The position numbers were made by a program, and so were the translations under genes. DNA of 64,000 bases from the NCBI RefSeq assembly GCF_000003815.2, contig NW_023365750.1, forward strand, positions 223,311-287,310, given 5' to 3'. This DNA comes from Branchiostoma floridae. Lineage: Eukaryota; Chordata; Leptocardii; Amphioxiformes; Branchiostomatidae. The notes beneath the pieces are model-generated. The model worked only from the letters and a program-made list of their open reading frames with translations. It was not told where the DNA came from and searched no databases. Within the stretch, counting starts at the first letter, position 1; each line of letters begins with the position of its first letter. Below are positions 33,293 to 43,597 of this stretch, piece after piece.

Positions 33293-33472
33293 GAAGACCA
33301 TGTCCGGTGTTGACGGCCCCAACTAACGGAGCGCGGACACCCGCTACCGGTTCAAACTTATACCAGGACCAAATATCGTTCACCTGTAACTCGGGATACC
33401 AACGAAACGGAGTCGCTAGTGTGACGTGTAGGGCTTACGGAACTTGGAGTGCTTCAGCCCCAACATGTACAG
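33293..33472 (+). CDS. Gene B CCP exon 9
   Basis: Acceptor TTTTTAG to 33292, donor GTAAG at 33473. [19 protein letters not shown]; has CRAYGTWSASAPTCT where most have [15 protein letters not shown]. Confidence 0.9.
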
Positions 33473-33894
33473 GTAAGTCTACGTTTTACTTGATCAATGC
33501 AGCGTTTTCTATCGAATTGTACATTGTTCATATAATACACAAGATACCAAATAAAACATTTATAAGAATATCCTATCGTTTTCTATCTATCGTCCTAAAC
33601 TTAAAGGTATAGATTTTGTTTCCACACCGCCATATACCTACCACAGGAATTTCTTACCTGTTCTGTTTTGATGAAAAACCTGTCACTTTCTTTAGGCAAA
33701 CTCTGTCTATTTCTGTAACAGAACCAGTCAGAATTGTCCCCAAAGAGGAGAAAGACGGTTACTGGTCGGTTTTCAAGAAAACACTTGTCAAGTTTGTACA
33801 ATACGGAACGTTGTTATCCAGTGACTTATCTCATGATGACCACCAGCGTAGCGTAAGGTTCCAGTCCGCTGGAATGGGGTAACAAGCTCAATTG

Positions 33895-34345
33895 CAAATC
33901 CGAATGGCACAACAGGCTCAACTACCAGACTCCAAATGTTATAACAGGCTAAACTTCAAGTCCAAATGGCACAACATGCTGTACTACAAATCCGAATGGC
34001 GCAACAGGCTCAACAAAAAGTCCTAATGGCACTACAGACTCAACTACAAATCCGAAATGGCACAACAGGCTCAACCAAAAGGCCGAATGACATAACAGGT
34101 TCAACTACAAGTCCAAATGACACAACATGCTCAACTACAAGTCCGAATGGCGCAACAGGCTAAACTACAAATCCAAATGACTTAGTACAAAAGGTAGAAC
34201 AGGCTCAGTTACAAGTCCGAATGTCACAACAGGGTTAACTACAAGTCCGAATGGCCCAACAGGCTCAACTACAAATCCGAATGTCACAACATGCTCAGCT
34301 ATACTAATCCAAATGACACAACATGCACAACTATAAGTCTGAATA
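33895..34345. repeat. ~30-bp minisatellite
   Basis: About 14 diverged units of ACAAGTCCGAATGGCACAAC plus AGGCTCAACT. In one frame a unit reads TTSPNGTTGS, mucin-like, but in-frame stops (GGC TAA ACT) and indels make coding unlikely. Lies between CCP exons 9 and 10. Confidence 0.8.
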
Positions 34346-34408
34346 GCACAATAGTTCAAGTATACCAGGAACGTTCTTAACCTCTTTGTCGATATCTCAT
34401 TCTTTCAG

Positions 34409-34606
34409 GTGTACAGTGCCCGGCGTTGACGGCCCCAGCTAATGGTCTTCTGAGTCCTAGGGGAGCAAATTCCTACCCAGCCGAAGTGACGTTCACCTGT
34501 GACCAAGGGTACAGACTAGTCGGAGCCGAAGTACTGGCTTGCCAAGCTAATGGAATGTGGAATGATTCCGTTCCAGTCTGTAGATTTACTATTCCACCTC
34601 CACTAC
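34409..34606 (+). CDS. Gene B CCP exon 10 with proline linker to vWA
   Basis: Acceptor CTTTCAG to 34408, donor GTGAG at 34607; 66 codons. VQCPALTAPANGLLSPRGANSY, ends VPVC then RFTIPPPL. The added IPPPL tail matches the separate linker exon before vWA in gene C (53797), so here CCP and linker are fused into one exon. Confidence 0.9.
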
Positions 34607-34639
34607 GTGAGTTTTTCCATTATTTGATATCGATATTGA

Positions 34640-35030
34640 TAATAAAGGTCTTCTCTCTATAACAATCGTCAACGCCCATCTCACACATGGCTTCCCGACC
34701 ATTGCCAACCTTCACTCAACTTTAGGGGTCGGTTGAGAGCAAGTGTGGCTGTGGTTTGCAGTTAATAGACGCGGTCGGCTACTGCTCTGATGCACCAGAC
34801 GAATGTTTTGAAATGTTTGAAACATTCGAGAGTGGACGGGATGACTGTGACAGGGTTGGGGTCTGGTTGGCTGGGCGTTGGGAGTGAGTGGTCGTGGGAG
34901 ATAATGATATTTATGATGGGATTCGAAATTCATATTGACTTCTGTACCTTGGTGTCAGTCATGTAGAAGTCTACACATGGACATGCTAATTATACTACAA
35001 TTTTTATCAACTATATAAAACATTTCTTCT
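34640..35030 (+). other. Intron, nothing recognised
   Basis: No exon, repeat or element ends identified before the vWA exon. Confidence 0.4.
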
Positions 35031-35042
35031 TTTTTTTTACAG

Positions 35043-35613
35043 CCAGCACATGTCCATATGCAGTAGACCTGGTCTTCCTCGTGGAGAGCTCGGAGAGTTT
35101 CGGCGCAAACGGTTTCGAGGATGCAAAGACGTTTGTCCAGAACGTAGCAAACTATTTCACACTCGGGCAAAGCGACACAAGAATCGGCGTCGTCACGTAC
35201 AGCAACGAAACTGCACAGAACACTCGAATAAGGCTCAATGAAAATTACACCAGGGTTGATGCCCTAACTGCTATCCGTAACATTCCGTATGAAAGCGGTA
35301 ATACCTTTACTGGGCGTGGTCTAGACCACGTTCGCACCAATTCCTTTCTCGAAGTGAATGGCCGACGGGACACTACCTTCGACATGTTGGTCGTATTGAC
35401 CGACGGTAACTCGAGAGATGACGGTCCAGCGCAGTTGTTACGTGGGATGGGCGTAACCATCTTCGCAGTGGGGGTGGGCATGGAGGCGGACATCAGTCAA
35501 GCCACTCTACAGGCCATTGCGGGTGATCCGAACAGGGTGTTCAGGCTAACCAGCCATAACCTCCTTCCGGATGATAGCCGCGCCGCAACTATAAGTACAG
35601 TCAGTTTGCAACG
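35043..35613 (+). CDS. Gene B vWA domain exon, apparent frameshift at 3' end
   Basis: Acceptor TTTACAG to 35042. Opens STCPYAVDLVFLVESSES, then TRIGVVTYS, GNTFTGRGLDHV, VVLTDGNS and TIFAVGVG: a full von Willebrand A fold of about 185 residues. MIDAS first motif is ESSES, not DxSxS, so metal-dependent binding may be weakened. Compared with gene C, one extra base around 35594-35602 shifts the end from a conserved ...Cys-Asn-Gly to SLQR. The donor GTGAG at 35614 is then phase 2, unlike every other exon, and reading into exon 36272 meets TAA at 36303. An alternative in-phase donor, GTACAG at 35595, would keep the frame but lose the last cysteine. Confidence 0.9.
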
Positions 35614-35944
35614 GTGAGTACCAGTTGCCTCAGTTTCCTTATGTGCCCTGCTCAAAACTGCATCATTACTTGAAAATAACATAATGTCTTTAAGTAACCA
35701 AAAGCTCGACTTTAGTCACAGATAACGGAGTGCTCTAATGTTTCAACCTAAAATACAAACAAAAGAGTTGGCCAAAATGCATACAAACAGTTCACCAGAG
35801 CATAGATACAAATAACGGAAAACATTAAAACTGTTACGACTCTAAATGTACTTTTTGTACAGTTTGCTAATCAAAATATCTGTCTGATATAGTGGGCTCT
35901 TTAATAATGCGAAAAGATTGAAATAGGATAGCGATGTCACACCA

Positions 35945-36235
35945 ACCTAGGCCCATGTAACATTTCCGAACCTGGGCCCAGACGGGCATCTTTCAGGAAC
36001 GAAAGGTATGATGTTAAAGACACCAAACTAAACAAGACGTGAAGAGAACAATCTTGGGCATTGTTTGTGTATATCTTTACATTTATCTTTTCGGCCGGGC
36101 CCGGCTTGGAAAAACATTAGGCTAACGTCACATTTTGAAACATGAATAGTGCCCACTGCCCACAACTATTTTCTTTAAGTCTTGTGTAGTTTGGTGTCTT
36201 TTATATCGCACTGTTCGTTCCCTAAAGCTGCCATA
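35945..36235. mobile_element. MITE with inverted ends in gene B intron
   Basis: GGAACGAAAGG...AAGACACCAAACTAAACAAGACG (35996-36040) is inverted at 36176-36225. GGCTAACGTCACATTTTG lies between. Related to 31245-31435. Confidence 0.6.
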
Positions 36236-36271
36236 GAAGTGTGAGTTATCTGTATTTTTTTTTGCTTTTAG

Positions 36272-36448
36272 CTATACGATGCCCTGCCCTGACGGCACCA
36301 AGTAACGGCATCCTGAGTCCTACCGGGAAAACCTCCCCTGGGAACGCGGTTACCGTCACCTGTAACAAGGGGTACAACCCGATCGGCCAGACCAGCCTTA
36401 CCTGTCTTCTCAACGGGGACTGGAGTGCAAACGTACCGACATGCAACC
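36272..36448 (+). CDS. Gene B CCP exon 11 (first after vWA)
   Basis: Acceptor CTTTTAG to 36271, donor GTACG at 36449. In phase 1 it reads IRCPALTAPSNGILSPTGKTS, GYNPIGQTSLTC, LNGDWSANVPTCN. The GYNxxGQTxLTC and TCN features are shared with gene C exon 55551, its counterpart after vWA-EGF. From the shifted vWA donor the frame stops at 36303-36305. Confidence 0.88.
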
Positions 36449-36634
36449 GTACGTTAACCTCATTTCATGATTTACTTGCCCCTCCCTCGCGCCATTTACG
36501 ATATATGACCTAGGTACTTGTATCAATACTCTAATAAGACAAACCCGTCAAATAGTTATCTGACCTCTAATTAGACTACCTCCTGTCTAAAAGAATTATG
36601 TTTTGGATGGTTGGATTCAGTCACATGAGCGTGT

Positions 36635-36884
36635 ATATCAAGTCCGTGTAAGGTACGTTTTGACATTTTTTTCATACGTAGTCGTAAACACAATTAGCTC
36701 CTCATACGCATCTCAATCGCTTTGTGTTAGTTTTAGGTACTCGTACTGACTGTACTATGCGTATACCTGCGCATCTAAAATTGAAACAAAACGATTGAGA
36801 TGCGTATGAGATACGTATCGTGCATACGACTGCGTATGATACATTTTAAGTACGAATCTCATACGTATATACGGACTTGATACA
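36635..36884. mobile_element. MITE with TATCAAGTCCGT ends
   Basis: Ends ATATCAAGTCCGTGTA and TATACGGACTTGATA are inverted. Inside, CATACGCATCTCAATCG (36699) pairs with CGATTGAGATGCGTATG (36792). About 250 bp, no coding; it borders a CCP relic. Confidence 0.75.
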
Positions 36885-36895
36885 TACGTGATGTG

Positions 36896-36955
36896 AAGTG
36901 TGATGTGCCAAGCAGGCCGAACATGGTGTAATCCAGTTCAAACAACATGTCGACG
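36896..36955 (+). pseudogene. 3' half of a dead CCP exon
   Basis: Reads CQAGRTWCNPVQTTC followed by CGACGTATG in place of the donor. The 5' half is not seen; the MITE lies directly upstream. Confidence 0.6.
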
Positions 36956-37109
36956 TATGAATAAACCGTTAAAATGCTAGTACTGCAGGCCTCTCTGTGG
37001 TCACTCTGCACCTCTAGTACTCGATCGCAAGCAACTATTTTATGTTTCTTTCGCACAATATTCCAGAGATCCAGAAATGTAATTTGTCAACATTGTTTCG
37101 TAATTTTAG

Positions 37110-37286
37110 GTGTGCAGTGTCCGCCGCTGACGGCCCCTACTAACGGAGGTCTGACTCCTACCGGAATGAACTCCTACCAGGACGCGGTAACCTTCAGTTG
37201 TAACACGGGGTACGGGCTAAGCGGGGCAACTACCCTGAGGTGCCAAGCTAACGGAGCGTGGAGCGATCCTATCCCAAAATGCCAAC
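37110..37286 (+). CDS. Gene B CCP exon 12
   Basis: Acceptor ATTTTAG to 37109, donor GTAAG at 37287. VQCPPLTAPTNGGLTPTGMNSY, GLSGATTLRC, ending PKCQ. Confidence 0.92.
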
Positions 37287-37361
37287 GTAAGATTGATACC
37301 GTAGATTTGATACCATCGCCAAGCAGGTTGTGTGTTGGATAGTGTTTGTGTGTGCATGTGA

Positions 37362-37435
<74 letters not shown>

Positions 37436-37452
37436 GTGTGTATGTGTGTGTG
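37362..37452. repeat. (TG)n microsatellite
   Basis: Over 30 TG units with minor interruptions, intronic. Confidence 0.95.
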
Positions 37453-37978
37453 CTTGTCTGTGAGTGTGTGTCTCTCTGAAAATTGCCGGCGATCCCTAAA
37501 AATCGCAAGATGATCGCGAGAACACCGGACGTCTTACTAACGAAAATGTCATTAAGAGCTCGTAAACTAGTCTTCCGATCGAATCGCGCCTAATGTGAGG
37601 CGCTTATAATGCAGACAGTAAGTAGTGTACGTTTGCACCCCTATAGGTAATTTTTAACTACGGGGCCGATTTTGTTTTGTATAGGAGAGAATAACTGCAA
37701 AATGTGTTGACAGATTTTTCGACAGAATGCTAGTATATAGATATCCCAAGGGATGACGCCCATGTTAAGAAATCAACTATAAATGTAAATCAAGAGATAA
37801 TTTGCATAATTAATGCTGAAAGTTTATTTGAAATTGAATTTGCGAGAAATGTCTGCGAAAGCTAGATTTATACCATACACTGGCAGGAAAAGGTATCCAA
37901 AGTAAAGATCGCTAATTTGTCTTTTTGAAATTTTAGATATTGTGAAGATGTTCACAGAACTTTATGTTATGATTTCAG

Positions 37979-38155
37979 CCGGACAGTGTCCGACGTTGAC
38001 GGCCCCAACTAACGGGATGCTGACCCCTACCGGAATGACGTCTTACCAGGACACGGTTACGTTCTCCTGTAACGCGGGATACGTGCTGAACGGAGCCTCC
38101 ACTACGACATGCCAGATTGATCTAGAATGGAGTGATGCTGTTCCAACATGCCAAC
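37979..38155 (+). CDS. Gene B CCP exon 13
   Basis: Acceptor TTTCAG to 37978, donor GTAAG at 38156. GQCPTLTAPTNGMLTPTGMTSY; a close sister of exon 12 by the TPTGM and PxCQ features. Has CQIDLEWSD in place of CQADGTWSN. Confidence 0.92.
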
Positions 38156-38295
38156 GTAAGAAAAATACCACTAAACAAGAGTTTTTAGAAGTCATACCTC
38201 GTTAATGTATTCATCGTATTTCTTGTTTAATCAGAGCCGGATTAAAAAACAAATGATTAGAAGAATGAAAACGTGTGTCATTCTAATATTCAAAA

Positions 38296-38315
38296 GTTCC
38301 AACATGCACACGTAA
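38296..38315 (+). pseudogene. CCP exon end relic
   Basis: TTCCAACATGCACACGTAAG, the end and donor of a CCP exon with nothing upstream. Homologue of 29316-29335. Confidence 0.5.
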
Positions 38316-38501
38316 GATGTATTTCATAATGATAGATGCTAGAAAATTCTTGAAAATGTATTTTCATACATGCAGTGTGTTAAAAGATGATAAAAGATAC
38401 GTTTGACATTTGAATGTTCAAGCTTTGACATTTACTAGTGGAAGTCGCTCCACGTAGTTTTAGTTAATAAATACCTGAACATTACCCTTTCACAATTTCA
38501 G

Positions 38502-38562
38502 GTAGACCATGCCCGGTGTTGACGGCCCCAACTAACGGAGCGAGGACACCCCCAACAGGATT
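38502..38562 (+). pseudogene. Truncated CCP exon (deletion fusion)
   Basis: Good acceptor (TTTCAG), then [19 protein letters not shown], then an abrupt switch into sequence typical of a downstream CCP intron (CATCGAATTGTAG), with TAG ending the frame. The second half was lost by deletion. Confidence 0.75.
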
Positions 38563-38701
38563 CGAAATATCCATCGAATTGTAGTTTACACTTAGTCACT
38601 AGATAGGAAAGGCAGTGTATCGAAATCAACTAGTTGCATGACCTATTAGTATTCAAAACATACAAAATGAATATAAATCAAAACGTTATTGACCATTTCA
38701 G

Positions 38702-38878
38702 CCAGACCATGTCCGGGTTTGACGGCCCCAACTAACGGAGCGCTGAGTTCTCCTGGTCCATACGCCTATCCAAACCAGGTTGCAGTCATCTGTAATTCTG
38801 GATACGTACTGAACGGAGTCTCCCCTGTGACGTGTCAAGCTGACGGAACATGGAGCAATCCTGTTGGAACATGCAGAC
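38702..38878 (+). CDS. Gene B CCP exon 14
   Basis: Acceptor TTTCAG to 38701, donor GTAAG at 38879. [35 protein letters not shown], ending GTCR; counterpart of gene C 59555. Confidence 0.92.
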
Positions 38879-38974
38879 GTAAGTAAAATTTTTAATCATC
38901 CATATGTGCAATGCTACGTAATTTGTACCCCCAAACATAGATATGGCAATTAAGTCAAACTAACGTTAAAAGAG

Positions 38975-39146
38975 CAACCCGTCTTGTCGGCCCCAACTAA
39001 CGGAGCACGAACGCCCCCTACCGGTTCAAACCTCTTCCAGAACACGATCACGTTCACTTGTAACGCGGGATATCAACTCACCGGAGCCTCTACTCTAACG
39101 TGCCAAGCTGACGGAACATGGAACAACCTTGTTCCAATTTGCACGC
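38975..39146 (+). pseudogene. CCP exon lacking acceptor and first cysteine
   Basis: Reads [17 protein letters not shown] and is intact to TCT and GTAAG, but the Cys1 codon is gone and the upstream sequence is the preceding intron (ACGTTAAAAGAG) without a pyrimidine tract. It looks like a deletion joining intron to exon interior. Probably skipped. Confidence 0.7.
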
Positions 39147-39179
39147 GTAAGACAGCTTGCACTAAATAGATTATACATG

Positions 39180-39765
39180 GCCTACTTCTAAACTTTATCA
39201 TACAAACATTGATCACATAGATTTTAGTGATATTTGTTGTAAAAGATGTATCTTAAGACATTTAAGGTTGATAATCCAAGATGGCGGATAGCTAAAGTAC
39301 AGATGGCGTCGGCTTTTGACAACAGAAGTCTTATAGCACTTGAATATTAAGAAACCTTTATTGTTAACTTTTGGTGTGAAATGTTTAGGTTTTATACGAA
39401 TTCCCCGTTTTAGCCAAAAAAATCAATTTATTACGTCATAATTACGTCATATTACGTCATAATGATGTGAAAATATTATGAATTATAAAGCTCGACGAGC
39501 ATAACACCACTGTCACTTTGGTGATCGTACAGTAAGCCGTTTTGGAATTACGAAGGGGCCAAATGAGCACCCCCCCACCCCACCCCAGGCCAGGGAATGC
39601 CAAAAATGCCCAGTCTGGATAGGGCTACTTACTTACTTAAGGATAACTTTATTAGAAGAAAAGTAGGCTTCGTGTTTTAAGATTCAAAATTCGCCATACA
39701 TGTTGTTCCATAGATCAGTAGTATCCAGGGCCTATCAAGTTCTTCATCAAGTCTATTTTACCATT
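39180..39765 (+). other. Intron, no gene
   Basis: Contains a TACGTCATAATTACGTCAT cluster at 39434-39462 and a C-rich run at 39570. No exon recognised before 39770. Confidence 0.4.
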
Positions 39766-39769
39766 TCAG

Positions 39770-39946
39770 CCAGGCAATGTAATGCATTGACGGCCCCAAC
39801 CAACGGAGCGCTGAGTCCTCTCGCACCGCACAACTACCCTGTCACGGTTACGTTCACCTGTAACACGGGATACGTACGGAACGGCGCTCAAACTACGACG
39901 TGCCAAGCTGACGGATCATGGAGCAACCCTACTCCAACATGCATAC
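39770..39946 (+). CDS. Gene B CCP exon 15
   Basis: Acceptor TTTCAG to 39769, donor GTAAG at 39947. [46 protein letters not shown] subtype. Confidence 0.92.
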
Positions 39947-40104
39947 GTAAGGCTAATCGCAAATTGATATCTACTACCAATTTCCACAGTTTTGTTGTAT
40001 GTAGGCAATCTTTATAAGTATCAGGAAGACATGGCATGGCCTGTGTATCTTCTGTACAGAAAGATATCTCCGTATACGTAGTAAATGGTCATTGGCCATT
40101 TCAG

Positions 40105-40281
40105 CCGGACACTGTTCGACCTTGACGGCCCCAACTAACGGAGCGCTGAGTCCTCTCGGAGCGACGTCCCTCGGGAATACAGTCACGTTCACCTGTAACT
40201 CGGGATACCTACTGTACGGCGCAACTACATCGACGTGCCAAGCTGGGGGAACATGGAGTAATCCTGTTCCAACATGCACAC
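40105..40281 (+). CDS. Gene B CCP exon 16
   Basis: Acceptor TTTCAG to 40104, donor GTAAG at 40282. [20 protein letters not shown], then LLYGATTSTCQAGGTW exactly as in gene A exon 11-187. Confidence 0.92.
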
Positions 40282-40716
40282 GTAAGGCGACTTTTGAGTT
40301 GATATATACTGCGAATAAGTTGCTTCTAATTTAGTATACGTTGGATACACACATCGGATGCGTTTCAAGATATTATAATTTTGATTAGATTATAGAATAA
40401 ATACATATTCCTTTATACACAACATGATAGGCGTAAATTTTAAGGCTTCTTTTTTTATCTTCAATACAGCTTTCTCCGAAATAAGACGTATTTATCCATT
40501 TCAGCATACATTTACCAGATAGTTAAGAGGGTATTGGTATTAGAAGTAAATTGTTTGACCGTTCTGTATTCAAAACATGACAGGCATAGATTAAATGAGT
40601 CGATTTGTAAACAGCTTTATTACTCATTGGGTAGCTACTGACTGGCAAGATACACCAGATTATTATTAGCAGTAGTACGTAGAGAGACGTGTCTGTAACA
40701 GGTTATCGACTATTTG

Positions 40717-40795
40717 AGTGAGACCGTGCGAGGTAAGTAACGGGGCGCTCAGTCCCCCTGGACCATACGCCTATCCGAACATTGCCTTTGCAGTT
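40717..40795 (+). pseudogene. Decayed CCP exon (homologue of 4353 and 60315)
   Basis: TATTTGAG in place of TTTCAG, then a shrunken start, GGGGCGCTCAGTCCCCCTGG (GALSPPG) and PYAYPNI, then intron. No donor. Confidence 0.65.
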
Positions 40796-40890
40796 AATAA
40801 TAACTTTATTTAGAAGAAATATAAAGGTGGCCTGTTCCACCGTATCCAAATCCCATAAGGTTCTTCATCAAGTCTATTTAATTATTACAG

Positions 40891-41073
40891 CCAGACAATG
40901 TAACGCGCTGGCGGCCCCAACTAACGGAGCGCTGAGTCCTGCCGCACCACACAACTACCCTGTCACGGTTACGTTCACCTGTTACACGGGGTACGTACGG
41001 ATCGGCGCTGCAAATACGACGTGCCAAACTGACGGATCATGGAACAACCCAGTTCCAACATGCACACGTACAC
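40891..41073 (+). CDS. Gene B CCP exon 17
   Basis: Acceptor ATTACAG to 40890; 61 codons. RQCNALAAPTNGALSPAAPHNYP, FTCYTGYVRIG. The end ACACGTACACGTAAG offers two in-phase donors, 41068 and 41074; the second has the better consensus and is used here. Almost the same as gene C exon 62160. Confidence 0.9.
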
Positions 41074-41291
41074 GTAAGACGACCTGCAAGTTGATATTTA
41101 CTAGCAATGTCAGTCGAATTGTAGCATGTAAAAAGTAAGAATATAGTATCAGACAGAAACTACATTTGACCTTTCCTTCATGAACCAAACTATTACTGAT
41201 AATTATGGATCAAAAGGCGACATTGTATTGCAAATTATCAGTATAAAGCAAGGAGCTTATATATTGCAATAAAAAGTTCTTGAACTTTCAG

Positions 41292-41471
41292 CCGGGCAAT
41301 GTTCGGTGTTGTCGGCCCCAACTAACGGAGCACGGACGCCCCCTACCGGAGCAACCTTCCTCGGGAATGCAGTAACGTTCACCTGTAACACCGGATACGT
41401 ACTGAACGGCGCGACAACTGCAACATGCCAGGCTGGCGGAACATGGAGTAATCCCGTACCAACATGCATAC
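41292..41471 (+). CDS. Gene B CCP exon 18
   Basis: Acceptor TTTCAG to 41291, donor GTAAG at 41472. [25 protein letters not shown]; counterpart of gene C 60902. Confidence 0.92.
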
Positions 41472-41800
41472 GTAAGGCAATTCCAACGTCCATTGATCTT
41501 AGTATGTGTAAAATTCACACATAGGATGAGTTTCAAATTGACATGTAAATGGTAGACACTTTTGTTACTTTTCTTTATTCAAAAAGTGATAGGTAAGATT
41601 ATATTGGAAGGTGTAGTTTTGTTATTCTTGTCTGTTTGCATAGGTCGCTGAGATAAAATGTTTACATTTGTTACGGTGCAAGGAAGTTTTGGACCTTATA
41701 GTATGATGAAGAGAGAAAAATGTAGTTTATCGGACGTATATTCTTTTGCATTTTTTTACAGAAATATCTCTCCGTAATAAAACTTTGTTTGTCATTCCAG

Positions 41801-41977
41801 TCAGACAATGTCCAAAGCTGACTGCTCCAGCTAACGGAGCACTGAGTCCTCCCGGACCATACTCCTACCCGAACCAGGTAACAGTTAGCTGTAACCCGGG
41901 ATACCAACTGAACGGAGCCTCTGCTGTAACGTGCCAAGCCGACGGAACATGGAGCAACCCTGTTGGAACATGTACAC
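41801..41977 (+). CDS. Gene B CCP exon 19
   Basis: Acceptor ATTCCAG to 41800, donor GTAAG at 41978. RQCPKLTAPANGALSPPGPYSY, VTVSCNPGYQLNG, ending GTCT. Confidence 0.92.
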
Positions 41978-42186
41978 GTAAGACGACCTGATAGTTCGTG
42001 TATACATAAATAGCTATGTCCAGAGAATTGTAGCTTAAAGATATTCACCAGATAGCGAACAGAGTATTTGAAGAAATAACTGTTCTGCATTTAAAACATG
42101 GTAAGCAGGCATATTTTTAAAGTTTTGTCGTTTTGTACTACATTACAGAGATAGAGATGCCTATAATGAGTTATTGACTATTTCAG

Positions 42187-42363
42187 CGATACATTGCCCG
42201 TCGTTGACAGCCCCGGCGAACGGAGGTCTGAGTCAACCTGGACCTTACTACTACCCGAACCAGGTTACAGTCAGCTGTAACTCTGGATACAAACTGAGCG
42301 GAGTCTCTTATGTAAAGTGTCAAGCTGATGGAACATGGAACAACCCTGTTGGAACATGCACAG
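42187..42363 (+). CDS. Gene B CCP exon 20, last before TM
   Basis: Acceptor TTTCAG to 42186, donor GTAAG at 42364. IHCPSLTAPANGGLSQPGPYYY, SYVKCQADGTWNN; no EGF exon follows, unlike A and C. Confidence 0.92.
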
Positions 42364-42650
42364 GTAAGACATCTCGTAAGTTCATACAGTTCTGTACATG
42401 CTACTTTTTCTTCCGTAAATGGTATCATCAGGTTGGGAGATCAATTTAAAAAACAATTTAACAGTCTTCTTTGTCAGTAAGTGTTTTGATTACCATCTGT
42501 CGCCTTTATCGTTACAAATGAAACAAATAGTATCGGTGCTATGCTAAGTATGGATTGACTCAATATTTTCTATATGATTATATGATTATAAAAAAAATGG
42601 AAATTCATTTTCACTGAACAGAGATGGTGGATGTTATAAGATTACTGGCA

Positions 42651-42850
42651 CGTTTGGCCAATTGGTGACGCCACACATCCACAAGATCACGTGTTGATCA
42701 TGATAAAGATTACGTGTTTGTAGCTTCCACGAATTTACATTCTGAAGTGATTCGTCATCAGTAGTGGTCGTTGAAAATTTGATTCGTGAAAACATTTAAA
42801 CACGTTATCTTGTAAATGCATGGCGTCAGCAATTGGTCAAACGTGTCAGG
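42651..42850. promoter_or_regulatory. Inverted duplication of the CACGTG/CRE intronic block
   Basis: CGTTTGGCCAATTGGTGACGCC at 42651-42672 is the reverse complement of the GGCGTCAGCAATTGG region at 42822-42836. The 42673-42785 stretch is the inverse of the block seen forward in A (7440-7545) and C (63660-63755). Gene B thus has the element in both orientations, where A and C have it once and where B has lost the EGF exon. Confidence 0.55.
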
Positions 42851-42980
42851 AATCTTATAACACCCACCGCCTCTTTTCAGTGGTGATTTAAGAACCATTG
42901 TCTTCTGAACATGTTGAAAATAGAAAGTTGATAGGTATTATGCCCATTAACTCACTAAGTCTTTTTGTTTTGTTTTATAG

Positions 42981-43115
42981 AAAGGCCCATTTTTGGAGTG
43001 GGAGTCGTGGTGGGTGCCGCAGTCGGCAGTCTTGTCGGTGGATTGCTGCTCGTGGGCGCTGTTACACTACTAATTCTGCGCTGCCGGTCATCGAAGAAAA
43101 AAGAACACGACATAG
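42981..43115 (+). CDS. Gene B transmembrane exon
   Basis: Acceptor TTTATAG to 42980, donor GTAAAG at 43116; 45 codons. ERPIFGVGVVVGAAVG then LLLVGAVTLLILRC and the basic RSSKKKEH; the same helix as gene A with small changes after it. Confidence 0.93.
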
Positions 43116-43597
43116 GTAAAGTACAAGTACACCAAAAAGCAGTTCCTCAGGCAACTGGATATGATTTTGGAAACGGTTAGACGTTTCAAACAACATTCTT
43201 AGTTTTCCACCAGTGACAGTGTCTTTTGGCGTATCTTATTACCCGAATGTCCAATGTTTATCGCCGTAAAGAACATATAACGGGTTTATGCAAAATTATT
43301 ACATGTATATTCAATCGTCCACTAAAAAGTTCTGGAATGCCAAATTATCTTCTCATTAGTTGTTTTACTTTACATTCAAGACAATGTGATAAGAGATTGT
43401 AAATTATAGTTCATGTGTGTTGGTTGTTATTTTATTTTTTTAATTCACAAAATTATTAGAAAACTAGTTAACAGCTAGTAGTTCTGTCAGAAATAACAGA
43501 TTAGCATTTAATTTGCTTCATATTCATAAATCTATCATAAGAACGTCTAAATTCAGTTGCTGGACAACTAAGGCTTCACTCTTCTGCACTGTTGCAG

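Noticed and set aside
33616-33882. 88-codon open frame between CCP exons 9 and 10
   Set aside because: No domain features, no 1-1 splice sites around it; a 66-codon frame on the other strand is equally good.
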